Shown here in pieces: positions 46,115 through 58,200 of a stretch of 64,000 bases of DNA. The notes beneath the pieces were generated by a model. That model saw nothing but the letters and a program-made list of their open reading frames with translations, searched no databases and was not told the DNA's origin. The position numbers and the translations under genes are program-made. Source of the stretch: Cryoendolithus antarcticus (lineage: Eukaryota > Ascomycota > Dothideomycetes > Cladosporiales > Cladosporiaceae); the NCBI GenBank assembly GCA_002077065.1, contig NAJO01000015.1:744001-808000 (forward strand). Reading direction: 5' to 3'. Every line of letters begins with the position of its first letter. Positions within the stretch are counted from its first letter, which is position 1.

Positions 46115-47239
46115 CTCGACTGGCGGAGGTATGGGTCTGGCTGTCTAGCTGATTGCTTGGGAGCCTTTCGTCGTCGAGCCCTGACGCGCAACACTTGCCC
46201 ACCGAGAGCTGGGTCGATAAGGAACATTCGAAACAATACCGGTCGTCGTGCCTTTAAATGCTGATTTCTCCATTCGTCTGACCCGTGGCTTATGCTCATT
46301 TCAGTCTTGCCGGAGCGTCTAATTGCTGCGCTATGGGAGCATAGACAGGCAATCGTATTGACGTGCCGCAAGAAGTCATACACTCGGTAAGAATGAGCTA
46401 CCTTGCATCAGTGCCCTAGCAGTCAGAAATCGGGGCTTGTCGAACGGCTGCGGCATAGTATTGTAGCACGGAAAGACATCAGCTGCGGCACAGTCGTACT
46501 GAGCTCATCAATGTGACGTCGTTCGATACCGGTACAGCTCTGCGTCTAGTGAAATTGAGAGCAAGCCGGCGAAATTTTGGTTGTCAGTGGCGGACACGAC
46601 TCGGCGACGTGAAATATCGCGATGCTCGCAGTGGTTTGACGGCCTACTAGAGGCGAGCAGTGTTCGAGCCATAGAAGTGACATGCTGCCCTTGTATGTGA
46701 CACCTACGAGCTTTGACAGCGGTCGTCGCTGACAGCGGTCATCTCTCATAAGGGTGCTATAGTCAAGATGCCGTGGGTGATGCAGAATACTGTAGCAGAG
46801 TTCGCACGCGGGCCGACCAAGTGTGAGCTGCACGCGGCACCCATTTTACTGACAGGAGACTTCAACTGTCATCGTGGCGAATGCTTTCTCAATGGCCTTA
46901 ATGTCCCCGGGAAGCGAAGAACGGAAGCATTAATCTACCGAACGATCAATGGGACTCGTTGCTGGCTGCACGAAATGCGATGCGGGGCTCAGCAAGATTG
47001 CGGTGTCAACTTTCGTACAGAACTGCCGATTGCAACAACGCACGATTGTGTAGCATGAGGTAATCTATACCTGCGTCTAATCCGTAGTGCGCGATCGAGC
47101 TTCGCAACTGTCTTGTTCCCGAGAGTTCTCCCTGCAAGACGCGTCTATTCTGAGGTCTCGACGGTAGTGCGATCCTCGAACTTGGACATACTTGACTGAT
47201 TCCCTCGAATCTTGATCGTTACGACGGGTCTCATTCGGA
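46115..47239. other. Intergenic region between F-box and GNAT genes
   Basis: It is 1.1 kb between outward-facing genes, so it holds two promoters. A short imperfect direct repeat (GACAGCGGTC, twice) lies at about 46716-46741. No coding signal was accepted. Confidence 0.45.
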
Positions 47240-47939
47240 ATGTCCACCTCCAATGGCCCCTTCGTCCTCTCCCGGGCGAAACCCGAGGACATGCTCGAAA
47301 TGACCAAACTGCAATACGCCTGCTTCCCACCCTTCGTGAGACTAAACTTCATGGGGTGCCACTCCGAAGCCGAAATCCCCAAGATCACAGATATCTACAT
47401 CAAAGCGATGTCCGAGGACCCAGCAGATATCTGGATTAAGGTCACTGATCCGGAAACTGGCAAGATCATTGCCGGAGCTGACTGGAAGGTCTACATGAGT
47501 GTACCGCAGCTGGATGCCGAGCATATGCCGCCATGGCTAGAGGGCAAGGAGGCAGAGGAAAGTAGGGAGTTCATCAAGAAGATGAGCGAGGGGAGGTGGA
47601 AGGCGATGGATGGGAAGCCATATATCTGTATGTATACTGTCTTTGTTAAGATACTTCGTCCAAGTTGCTGACCTCTTGATTTCAGACCTGCACATCTGCT
47701 ATACAGACGATGCGTACCGACGACGTGGTGCTGGAGGCATGATGCTGAAATGGGGCTGCGACCTCGCAGACCAGCTATCACTACCTGGCTATATCGAGGC
47801 ATCGCCTGAAGGTAGTCATCTGTACAGAGCCTTCGGCTTCTACGATGCAGGCAAGATCGAGTGGGAAGAGGATGCTGTGGTCATGAAGCGTGATCCGCAA
47901 GCTACTGAGGTCCGCGGAGGCAAGCCTAAGCCTTCGTAG
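47240..47939 (+). CDS. GNAT-family N-acetyltransferase
   Basis: This is an acetyl-CoA-dependent N-acetyltransferase of unknown substrate. Exons are 47240-47627 and 47686-47939 (58-nt intron), giving 213 aa. The N-terminus has LSRAKPEDMLEMTKLQYACF, a typical GNAT first helix. The acetyl-CoA loop is in exon 2: AYRRRGAGGMML (residues about 139-150), matching the R/Q-x-x-G-x-G/A motif. LPGYIEASPEGSHLYRAFGF is the usual motif B stretch found in fungal small-molecule acetyltransferases of this kind. The long insert around the exon junction (DAEHMPPWLEG...) is also seen in fungal relatives annotated as GNAT family. Size and splice phase are consistent. Targets could be amines or amino acids; nothing nearby narrows this. 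Confidence 0.88.
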
Positions 47940-48294
47940 GTATGGGCGTGCTTGTTCAAGTCCACAACAAGCCGCGCAGCGAGTCGGACTCTCTGAATTA
48001 TCCACCGCTGTCCTTCGTCTTCTCCGAGGCTCTGAGACGTAGGTACCGCTCATGCCAGTCTAGCTGCGGTAGTTCAGCACTGCATTGGTATGTACGTGAG
48101 AGACAAGAGTGTGGGTAGTCAGCATAGAGAGGTTGACTTTGTCTCTCATGTACTGCTCAACGAATTCCATGTTGCGGGTTTGATCATAGCAGCACAAAAT
48201 CGTTCTGGCACTCCAGAGAAGCGGGATGGCGGACTGCTTGCAGAAGGTTCGATAGCGGTGGAGATCAGTCCAATCCAAGCCATCTGGAAACGCA
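47940..48294. other. Convergent intergenic region
   Basis: It is 355 bp between the 3' ends of the GNAT gene and the Rqt4-like gene, with no coding signal. Confidence 0.45.
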
Positions 48295-49974
48295 TTACCC
48301 AAAGGCATGTTCCTCTTGACCCAATACCCTTCCTTCAGTTCTCTCACCATAAGCACCTCCATCAAGCAACCAAGCCTCATTGTCATCATCATCCATTTGT
48401 ATCCTTCGCCAGGTGGTCCCCTTCTCCCTCATAGCTCCCTTACCCTTCTCCTCCCGAGCCTTAGGTCGCACTAGCGTGCCAAGCAGCGGATTGTTGCTGA
48501 AACCCTTGCCCTCCCCGGCTCTCGACTGGGGAGCCACGTAGTCCATCTCAGGCTCGTCCTCGCCCTCAAAGCTGGGTCTCTCCTTCTCGACCATCTTCTT
48601 GACCATTCTCCGTCCTTGTAAGTCAATACTAGCAACGACTTGCCGCTTCTCGTACTCTGGCCTCGCGTTCCACTCTGTCTCGCGCATGACCTTCTGCTGT
48701 TTTTTGAGCTGCTGCGCGCGTTCCTGCGGTGAAGCCCACATATTCGTGCCCGCAGTTGGTAAGTCATAGTCGGCAGCCTCATCATGGACCTGCGTTCGCC
48801 GTGCATTGTTCGCTTGATACGTCAGCAGCCTATCACGGTGAGCCTTCGCCTTGGTGTCCGCCGAGTCCGACTCGACGTCGCTTGTGGGCGCTGAGGAGAG
48901 TGGCGAAGGACGAGCAGAAGTAGACGCAATGAAGTCTCGACCTGTAAACGCACGCGGCTTGCCGATGGCAACGTCGGCGCGCTTTTGAGTGGCGTTATTG
49001 GCTTTCATCCGCTCCTCGCCACGTTCGTCTTTTAGCACTCGGAGCACTTTCGTAATCTCATCAGGAGACAGAAGAGGGCTGTTACAAAATGTACAAGGAC
49101 CTAAGCCTTGCTTCACGCAAATCACTTTGCCACAGTTCGTACAGTTCGGTGCGATATCGAGAAGTGGGTGCCGAGTAGCCATGCAGTTGCATTGCCGTTT
49201 CTTGAGGTCTGCAGCGGAGTCCGAGGCGAGGCTGGGATTCGTTTGTACTTCAAGGGCGCGAATTGCAGAGTCAAGGTCTGACAATGCCGTGGAAGCACCA
49301 TGCATCGCTGTACCGCCCGAGATGTTGATCTTCGTCTTCCCAGCCGGACTGGCTGTTCGAGATGACTGCGCGGAGCCTTTACGTGGCGGTGCTAGTGCGT
49401 CAGATACCAGTAGTCCAGCAGCTGAGGGTGGCGGCTTCGACGTGATCGGCTTACTCGTGAGCTGAGCCGAATCGGTGATCAGAGGCATCTGGGTAGCATC
49501 CGGCTTCTCCCGCAGCGCAAGATTGTCTGCCACCTGATCCTTGTGCCTCTGCTGCCGTGCCTGCTGAGGCATGTAGTCTCCCTCGTCTCGCTTCTTGTAC
49601 GCGGCTCCATTAAGATCTTGCGCACCGACTTGTCGAGGAGGCAAGGCATGGATATTCGGCTTCTTCTTCTGCTGTCTTGGCTTACCTTTCGGCACCTCAG
49701 AGCCTGAAGCAGGTGATGCTGGACGTGGTGTCTCCGCGCCAGATCTCGGTGGCGCCAACTTCGCCTCGTTCGGTGGCCGTTGTCGCCTCTGATTGAATGC
49801 TGATATGAACTCGAATGCCTGCGCGGAGTCGCCCAGCATATTCTTGAGATGATCTGCCGCCGCATCCTTGGGCAGTGTATCTGTGTATGTGATGATTTGC
49901 CTCAAGCTCTCCTCATCCAGTGGCAGGAGCTTCTGGAGGCGCGGCAGTGCCCAGGTGCTTAGATCGGCGGCCAT
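48295..49974 (-). CDS. RQT4: Rqt4/TRIP4-type C2HC5 zinc-finger protein
   Basis: This is a homologue of human TRIP4 (ASC-1) and yeast Rqt4, a subunit of the ribosome quality-control trigger complex that splits collided ribosomes. It is a single exon of 559 codons. The N-terminus (LPRLQKLLPLDEESLRQIITY) is a conserved CUE-like helical segment, ending with DHLKNMLGDS. The C2HC5-type zinc finger starts at C262 with CNCMATRHPLLDIAPNCTNCG, then ICVKQGLGPCTFC, all ligands present. Charged, low-complexity linkers flank it. The C-terminal block has QRAQQLKKQQK-like helices and VASIDLQGRRMVKKM, conserved in the family. It has no ASCH domain, as expected for fungal forms. The assignment to RQT4 is by family and not by experiment. 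Confidence 0.88.
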   Translation of the reverse strand: MAADLSTWALPRLQKLLPLDEESLRQIITYTDTLPKDAAADHLKNMLGDSAQAFEFISAFNQRRQRPPNEAKLAPPRSGAETPRPASPASGSEVPKGKPRQQKKKPNIHALPPRQVGAQDLNGAAYKKRDEGDYMPQQARQQRHKDQVADNLALREKPDATQMPLITDSAQLTSKPITSKPPPSAAGLLVSDALAPPRKGSAQSSRTASPAGKTKINISGGTAMHGASTALSDLDSAIRALEVQTNPSLASDSAADLKKRQCNCMATRHPLLDIAPNCTNCGKVICVKQGLGPCTFCNSPLLSPDEITKVLRVLKDERGEERMKANNATQKRADVAIGKPRAFTGRDFIASTSARPSPLSSAPTSDVESDSADTKAKAHRDRLLTYQANNARRTQVHDEAADYDLPTAGTNMWASPQERAQQLKKQQKVMRETEWNARPEYEKRQVVASIDLQGRRMVKKMVEKERPSFEGEDEPEMDYVAPQSRAGEGKGFSNNPLLGTLVRPKAREEKGKGAMREKGTTWRRIQMDDDDNEAWLLDGGAYGERTEGRVLGQEEHAFG

Positions 49975-50914
49975 CTTGGTGGGAGTGGCGAGTCGCGATT
50001 GAATCAGGGAATGGTCTTTGGGAGGATGACCGCAGTAGAGTAAGGTACTTGAGAGCTAAACACTCACCGTCTCTCCTCAGATCGTCCAGAGTACTTGTGC
50101 ACCTCTCCACTTGGCCGCAATTGCAACTTGCTCCTGCCACACAGCGGAGAGAGTCGCTGCTTCCCTAAGTGGTGTATACAAGCAGTGCAAATCCTGTCTG
50201 GCCTCGATTGGCTGCTGGGAGAACTTCCAGCGACAAGATGGTGCTGACGTTCCCAGTGTCGGCACCGTGATACTTCTCACGCTGTCAGTCACTGACACAG
50301 CAAACGGCGGCGGCTACAGCCACGGAACGGTGCGAGGGCGACTTTCAGTGCTCGCCGCGAGGGCGTGATGGGAAGGGAACGGACCGACGAAGAATTGTCT
50401 ATCTTCACTTCATGCCACTTGATCCTATCGTAGACCAACATAAACTATCAAACGTGCAAAGTGCCATCAGAAAAGCAAGCGCGATGTGGACGCAAGTCCA
50501 AGTAAAGCTTCAAGTCCATCGTACAGCTCGCCAGTCAGCGATTACTAGTCTAGCTGACACGAGCGATCCTCTCGCCCCAATAGCATCGCCACAGCAGCTA
50601 ACACAATCCTCTAACACACTGTTGTAGAGACAGTCGCTTCCAGACGCAGCAGAACACACACGAGTACCTCCCAGAGAGCAATCAACGCCTTGCAGAAAAG
50701 TTCAATCCACCTCCCATGAGCGCGAGCTCGCTCCAACATTCTCATAGCGCCATATCTCATTTCAGCTTATGCGGCCGACTCTTTCATCGGTGGCAGATCC
50801 TCCGTCTGCACACCGACATCCACCATCTCGCCCATACGTGGCTGCCTGCCGTCCAACGACATGACGGACGAATCGTCATCCTTCCCTGCTAAACGCGTTA
50901 GCAGTCGGTTCCTC
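49975..50914. other. Upstream of the Rqt4-like gene and 3' side of the Zn2Cys6 gene
   Basis: It includes the Rqt4-like promoter. At 50767-50895 the minus strand holds a 42-codon frame (DDDSSVMSLDGRQPRMGEMV...) that could be a last exon of the neighbouring regulator. Confidence 0.45.
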
Positions 50915-52315
50915 TTACTTGGGCGCACGGATCAGTGCGTCGACCATGCCACTATCGGTTGAAGTGCGTTCCTCGCGCTTCCCCTCGCCAGCCGACTCAC
51001 TCGTGCTTGTGCTCGTGCCTCGCCGATGCGCATTGCTCGCATCCGACGTGCCATTGCTCGTAGGCGCGAGCATGTAAGCATGCGGTGAGGTAGAGTCACG
51101 AGGACCTTCGAACGAATGTGCGATAGGCGAAGCATAGTGAGTCGGCTGAACGCCGTAGAAGGCTTGGGGAGGCGCGGGGTAGTAAGAGACAGTGGACGAA
51201 GCGGGAAACGCACCGGCTGGAAGCCCCATCGGGTCAGGGTAGTTGTACTGCTGACTGCCGTCCGCCGACCCACGCTGCATCTGTCCTGGTGGTGGTGGCG
51301 GGAGCGTCGGCGTATGCGGCTCATCACTCCCACGCTTGCGCCCGGCCTCTCCCTGAGGTGTGCCCTGCGGCTGTCCTGGCTGCGGCCCATACATGGCTGG
51401 GTGCTGGTAGCCCGGTGGCGGTGGTCCATACTGGCCTGGCGGAGGGCCGTAGGGATCGCGGCCGTTAGCTGGAAGCGGCTGGCCGTATGCGCCGTAGAGC
51501 TGAGTGTTAGGTGGAGGCTGCTGGCCGCGATAGACCGTATGCGCTGGGACGAATGCCTGGGTCTGGGCGGAGACGGGTGTGAAGACACACTCTTGCTGGA
51601 AGCGCTGGCAGTTGGTGCAGCGACCATCCTCGGAGTGGTCGAAGCCAGAGCAGCGGATCTGTCGGGTTGTTAGTGGTGCTCGAGGCAATGTCATGACACG
51701 TCGCAGGCAGAGGCGACGGCCTCGCGTATGGAGTCAGTCAACAGACATACCTTGCGTCTACGACAGTACCTGCACGCGATCGCGGTCCTCTGGCGGGGTG
51801 CGGGCTGTTGAGGGTAGCCCATGGGTGGTTGAGCATACGGAGGACCGTACATGTGTGGAGGTGGAAGAGCGCGGTATGCGTCGGGGTGTTGAGGTTGCAG
51901 TGTCTGCATGGCGGGACCGCCCTGCGCTGGCACAGCCTGTGAGATAGGCGGGATCTGCTTCATTGCCTCCATGTCAGCATCGCCATCAGGTCCGAGCTGC
52001 GGATCGATGGAGCCCATGTCTGCGGGTGGGTATGGATGTGTCATGTATGGAGATGTGCGTGTAAGGTGTTGCGGTGAAGGGAAAAGAAGTGAAGGTGCAA
52101 GTGTGGGGGAGGTGGAAGGTGTCAAGAATTGAAGATGCAATGCAGCAGAGGGCTTGGCAGGTCAGACTCACCTGATTCGGTCTAGGCGTGTACTGTTGAC
52201 CATTCTGCGGCTGAGGTGACGACCATTGCTGCGGTGGCGGTTGTTGGCCTTGCTGCTGCTGCTGCTGCTGCTGGCCAGGACTCCATTGCGCCGTTTGCGC
52301 TGGATTTTGATACAT
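50915..52315 (-). CDS. Zn2Cys6 transcription factor, Pro/Gln-rich
   Basis: This is a nuclear DNA-binding regulator. Exons are 52172-52315, 51751-51996 and 50915-51658, giving 377 aa. Exon 1 is glutamine-rich with an uninterrupted poly-Gln tract from a CTG/CAG run. The binuclear cluster is split by intron 2: ACRYCRRRK then IRCSGFDHSEDGRCTNCQRFQQEC, which supplies all six cysteines. A conserved FTPVSAQTQAFVPAHTVYRG segment follows, then a Pro/Tyr/Gly-rich region and a Ser-rich C-terminus. No fungal-specific TF middle homology region is evident. The intron 1 acceptor is the least certain: the AG at 51997 gives phase 0, whereas a nearer AG breaks the frame. A downstream exon ending at 50767 is possible. 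Targets are unknown. Confidence 0.83.
52242..52272 (-). repeat. CAG/CTG microsatellite encoding poly-Gln
   Basis: A run of CTG/TTG triplets on the + strand is read as glutamine codons in exon 1 of the Zn2Cys6 gene. Such runs vary in length between strains. Confidence 0.75.
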
Positions 52316-55254
52316 GGTCGTGAGTGATGATGGCGACTTGGTGAAGTGTTGACTTCACACACGCGACTTCGGACAGTCGCACCACAATAAGTGAGATGCG
52401 GGCAAGGCCACCGCGATGAGCCTGACTTGTTTGACGTTTCCGTGGATATTATGTCGTGAAGCCGGCGTGTATGTCGTACAAGGTGCACACAAGGTGCGGG
52501 CCGTGATGCGGTTGCGGAGGGAGGGAAGTTCTGATGTTATGTGCGCCTCGACTCGCTCGTGATCAACAAAAAGCTAATGACGTGGCGCGTTGTGACAGCA
52601 CGGAGAAAGGCCCGGGGCGCGGTGAGAGGCGGGAGATGTCGTGGTTGCGCAAAGTGAGTAAGAGGGAAATAAGACAGGTAGGGCTGGGGTCTATGTGTCT
52701 TATGGATGGCTGCGGTCACAAGAGAGTTCTCCGACCGGGATGTCCCTTCCACAGAGGCCCGACGCGCAAAGCCGAAGGAGGGTAAGTTGGGAAGGAGTGA
52801 GGGTGAGAGACGGCATCAGCATCGCCCAGCGTGCGCGCACCGCTTTCTAGTGGCAGACTTTCAGAGTGGCGCCCTTGAACGCTGACGCTGGGCTCACGCG
52901 TGGCCGCTAGCTCGCAGATGCTGCCGAGATGCAGCGGCGCGCACCACTCTCGCTAGACCAACACTTCCAATGCACCCTTCCCACCCGCCCGCTGTTCCTT
53001 CCATGCACGCTGCACGCATGCGTCTGTGCCTCTCCCAGAGTTGCTGCGGCACGCTGGCCGTGCGAGGCTTAGCCTCTCGTCTACATACAGTAGCCTGCCG
53101 AGGCTTCGAGCGGTCTCTCAAGATTGCGATCTGCTGGTTCGCCCTCGTATGGAGCACCTTGGCGAAGCATGACGGTCCTTCACCGTAAAGTGGAGAGGGT
53201 GCATGCTACGCAACACGCCATCGCAGTGCTGATTCGTCAGGCAGCCTTCCGCCGCCAAAGCCAAAGCTGCACTGCAAAGCGAGATGATGTTGCTGCATCC
53301 ATGAAAGTGGACAGCCTCCTGCTGACACTAGGAGAAATGGACCCAAAGATGCGAGCCAGTTAGAAATTCAGAAATTACTTCGGACGTGCCCGATTGCCGC
53401 AAGGGCCGCGAAGCTCGAAGTTGCCACGCGAGCTCCTTGCTAGCGTCGCAGCCGGGCTGGCTTGAGGCCCGGTTCTCGCCATTACCTGATGGAGATAACG
53501 AGTCGACCTTTCCTCTTGTGTCTCTCAGAAGAATACCACAGTATTGCCACCACGGACTCGTTCGGACTACGATATCACAAGATCACACCGTGTCACCAGG
53601 AGAGTCAACACCTGACCTTGGCTTCACGATGGCGACGTCTAACGCAACGATCAAGTTGAAACGAGTGTGCCGATCTATCCATGCATGCCAGTGCACTCAC
53701 ACCGAAGTACAAGGGCATATGCCACGCACTATCGGACAATATGATCAGTGGCTTGTCTCGTATCGCCCAAGTACATAATCCTGCCGACGTTTAGCAACGT
53801 GACCGCAACTCAATGCACTGCGTGCATGATGCCGTCAGTCCTGGATCGACTATTGGCGCATCTGCAGGTAGAGGTGGTGCAGTTGCTGTATGCAGGCTCG
53901 ATGCGGCACGCTTCGGTCGCGAAAGCCCGTCGGTGCGGGTCGCCTTCTCGACTGTAGTGCTCCTTATTTGACTGAGTCGTGCTTGCTACATCTGTCTGGC
54001 CAGCTTGACGGATTCCTCATCGCATACTGTATGCGGTGGTGGCATGTCAATATTGCCGTCGGACGTGAGCCGTGTCTCATCATTGGCGATCAGTATCTTG
54101 CGATGGTTCCCCTGCTTTCGCGCTGTGCCTGGTCATCGCAGTGGTCATTTGGCCACGTGGGCCAGGGTTCAGGGACGTCTTTATCCTCGAGAATCGACAC
54201 TGATGTTCATAATGCACCGCGTCTGCATATGTACCGATGCGCTGGCAAATGCGCCCACAACCTTCCCACAATCTTCACGCAGCAGGCTCCGCCGCCTGCA
54301 TTTCATCGCCGATTGCTGACTGTCGATCACGGTCACATGACCTCCTCCTGCTGCAGTCAGCCGTCACGCTAGGCATATTGCGGCACAGCACAAGCGGGTG
54401 AACGGACTGCACTCTTGTACGATTGGCTCGCTAGACGCGCATTGCTGGCGCTCAAGTCTTGGTGTTGGTCACAGATATGCGTTGTGTCAACGTGTATGTC
54501 GCACAGTGGCTGCATTGTAGATTTGCAGTGGGATGCGTTGGCAGTGACTTCAGTACATCACTTGAAGCAGCGAGGTGCATTGTCGAATGGATGTGCTTCG
54601 ATTCCGACGCTGTTTGACTTCCAGCACTCAGTCGCTCACGAAGCGAGCCACCTTCCGGCGCTTTGTTGGTGCCCAAATATAATGTTGCACGTTGACTGTT
54701 CACGGTGCTGCGACCCGTCGGGTTGCTATGTTATGCAAGATTTCAATGGAGGCAACATCGCCTTCAAGCGTTCACAGCTCGCCTTTCTGCTGGCCTATGC
54801 AATCACTGTCGTGTGCACCCTCGTTGGTCTTCACTGGTGGTTACTTGCGTCGAAGTCCTTGCGAAGTCTCTCTAGCCGCCGAGTAGGCGCAGGAATACAC
54901 TGCTGGCACGAGGGACATTAGTATGAGATTGTTCGGACTTGCGCGTGAGTGGAGAGTCATGTTGTCGAGTCGGACGGGCCACTGTCGTGCCGTCTGAGAC
55001 TTTGCTGTGACGATCCAAGCAAAACCATGGCAAGACACCGTCCCCCCATTCAGGCTTTCGCGTCTATTGTGATAGATCACATCGGTCTCTGCGACGCTCA
55101 GGATAACCTTCCGCTTGTCTTTTCACTCCCACCGAAGTGTCATCCTTGTTGCCCAGTCAGCGGGTAACTCAAGTCTGACCGAGCATCTGAATCTGGTCGC
55201 GCAAAGTTGATATAATTCGCCTGGATCGTTGAAGTAGGCTACGAATGTCGATAT
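52316..55254. other. Gene-poor 2.9-kb stretch
   Basis: It contains several random frames of 60-168 codons (for example 53890-54372 and 54415-54921 on +), but these are Cys/His/Ser-rich, lack family features and show no splice-consistent neighbours. I support no gene here. It also holds the Zn2Cys6-gene promoter next to 52316 and the 3' flank of the DUF2461 gene. Confidence 0.5.
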
Positions 55255-58200
55255 CTATGTCTCGGACGCTTCATTGCCATTGTCATCGCTGGCAGAGGCT
55301 TCACTGCCCTCGGCTTCGTCGCTTCCTTCATCGTCGTCCTCGTCGTCGTTCGATGCATCTTCATCGGGCATGACGACGGAGTTCAGGTAGGTGATCTGCA
55401 CAGCGCGTGTCAGTCACGTCAAGTCACACTGATTAGATCGATCATAAGAGATTGATCGTGCCAGCCATGGACTCAAAGACGGAAGTCCTGACTACGCCAT
55501 CCGCTGAGGAGACAAACACGGATGCACCGTTGTTCTGGTCGATGAACCTGATTGACTCGGCGGCTAAAGTCGATGACCCAAGCTGGGCAGAGTTCTTCGC
55601 GAACCACGGTACAATCGGGACGCCGGAACGGGTCACCACGAACCTAGGGAACGGAAAGACTTACAAATGGCTTCATGCACGCAAGCAAATCAGTGATACG
55701 AGTGAGTCCATCATTCAGGAGCTCCTTATCGCTCACCTTGCTCCCAATGGTGTAATTGCGGAGTCGCATGAGAGCAATGTCAGGGTGATCAGCAGCGTAG
55801 CCCTAAAGGGGTGGTCAGCGTGTTGATCGCAGCTGGTCACGGTCTAGATAGGCAGATGTGATCGATCAGAAAGCGAAGCAAGAGTGATGCGACGATTGCG
55901 TTGATTAGCCTGGCGTTCTCTGGCGTTCTTGCGCAGGGTGGAAGCCACCCCTTGCGAGTCGTCACGGTATCTACACCATTGTGTCGGCGAATGACCATCA
56001 GAGCCAAGTTCTCAATGAAATGCACGGCTTCCAGAGTAGCGAATGTGGCTTGGTGATCGAGTGCGAACATTAGCTTTTAGCCATTTCAGCGTGTACCAGA
56101 CTTGCGTGTGATCGGAACCTCTAGCTTCGGGGCCACTCGCGGTGGGCAGGGATGGTGATTTCGCCTTAGCCGCCATCTCCACGTGCGGCGAGATGTGCGG
56201 GTGCTCTCAGGGTCAGCCGCTCTCGCTCTTGTGCAGCTCTCCGACTGCCATGTTTGCCAGCAATGTCAGCGCCGTCGAGCCTGAGTCACTTGGTCGGACG
56301 ATCCGGGAACAGCGTGGACACGTGAGGACTTCAAAGACCGAGCATCGCCGTTGTGTCCGTGATGATGTTTCGGCTCGTCCGAGCGGGAGGGTCGTTGCGC
56401 TGACACGGCCCAGAGCGGGACAAACAGGCTGTCAACGACGACGGGGGACGCAACACTTCACAGCTGTTTCCATCTTCATCGTCTCTCAACTATATCTGCC
56501 TCAATGCTTGACCCTCATTATGCACCTAGCCAGTCACAACCTGTCGCCTTTGCCACTGAGCGCCTAGTGCGCACAGGACATAGACAGCTACGTTACCCAC
56601 ACGCGAGCCAGTCGCGCAATGCGACGGGAGTGGGTGATGAAGCTCCTCACGATACGAACTGCAAGGGAGTAGTAGATGGTAACGTACCTTGGGTCGTGTC
56701 TTTAACGCGTTTTCTTCGTTCGTCGAGATGAATGCCTTCACGGCCTTCTGTGCGCTGGCCGGCGCGTTCTTCAGGAAGTCCCGTCTCACTCGCGGCTCTA
56801 GTAGGATGTCCTTCAGTCGATTTGGTCGTCGGTCAATGTCGCGTCGCATCGCAGCCGTTGGCGCTGCTTCTGGGTGCCAAAGTCCGCCACCTAACACGAT
56901 CACAGTCAGCTTTACGAACTACTGCCCAAAGCATCGCGAGCCGTCATTGAAAGAGCAAGGCGGACATTTGAACGGGTCCAAAATACAAGATGGACTTGTA
57001 CCAGATAAGGAGTTGGCGGGTTCACGCCGCAGACCACGGAAGGAATTGCGCGCAAGACAATTGTGCTGATCACCTAGGTCGGGCTGTCTGCAGCTTGACA
57101 AAAGCGCCTGCATCATCGAGAGCATTGCTTTGTGCGCATACGGTCACACCTTCACGGGAATAGTCGCCCGAGAGCACCCTGTGTTGATCGTACCCGCGCC
57201 AACACACCGGCCTTGCTAATCAATAGAGTAGCTCCACGCTCATTGAACGTGTCGCAAGCAGGCATACTCGCAGCCTCTCTGGTGCGCGGCCAGAATTCGA
57301 TCTGTTGCGCCAGATTCTGTGCGCCTTAGGAGGCTCAGACGCATGTGTGTTGACCCTCAAGCCATTGTGAGCCGGCGCGGCCCACCGAAGATCTCCTCTG
57401 AGAGCCACGGACACCGTAGATCGCCAGTGGATCTCGATGACCTGATAATTTGCGACTTTTCACAGAGCTGATAAAGATCAAGCGCAAAAGAGCCTCAAGT
57501 ACGCTTCATCGATGCTTCTGCGAACCGGCGAGCTGGTACTCCCTACCATCTCTCTGAAGCCTTAGTCAAGATGTCCGAGCGTCCGAGACAACCAGTCGAC
57601 GATCTCCATATACTGCTGTCGGAACGACTGCGCGTACCAGCACCGGCTCTGCGCGACGACCGTTGCGGTTCCTTGCGACACTGTGAAGAGCAAGGGACTG
57701 TTGCGTCGCATCTGAAGACCAGAGTCAATCAAGGTCAACGCTTGTGCGAGAAAGTCCAACGGGCGGGTGCTAGCGACACGGGACAGCGATCACGCCCGCG
57801 CATCGTTCTGCCAGCGCGCCGAGCCGAGAGGGTGGTATTGTTGATTGCGACCCTTCGCAGCGCGCCTTCTGCTTTCATCGAACTCGTTGCTTACGATTGC
57901 TCGATCGTTTGGTCTTACTTAGGACACGATGGGTGTCCAGTGCAGAGATCCTACCCACGATACAACGCGCGCCACGCTTGCACCACCCGGAAGCTCTTCT
58001 CCGCACCCTGCGGATCCACGAACATGCGCTGAGTCCAGATCGTGCCGCGTGTCCTCATGTTGCGCCCGACGGGTGTGCCGCAAATGTCAAGAGCATGCAG
58101 ACGAGCTGATGATGAACACGTTGGGTGTGGGGACAACTATATATGGTGGGAAGGTGATCTCTGGATGAGTGACAGAGGCAGTGCGCTTGCCACGCGCTCC

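Noticed and set aside
46768..47058. A 96-codon + strand frame in the F-box/GNAT gap
   Set aside because: It shows no family features and no upstream promoter-like or downstream context.
53890..54921. Two + strand frames of 160 and 168 codons
   Set aside because: They are Cys/His/Ser-rich with no recognisable motif and no splice-linked neighbours; they are likely chance frames.
55452..55826. A 125-codon + strand frame with a good-looking composition
   Set aside because: It is antisense to exon 7 of the DUF2461 gene, whose minus-strand translation (DHPDIALMRLRNYTIG) is clearly the real coding sequence.
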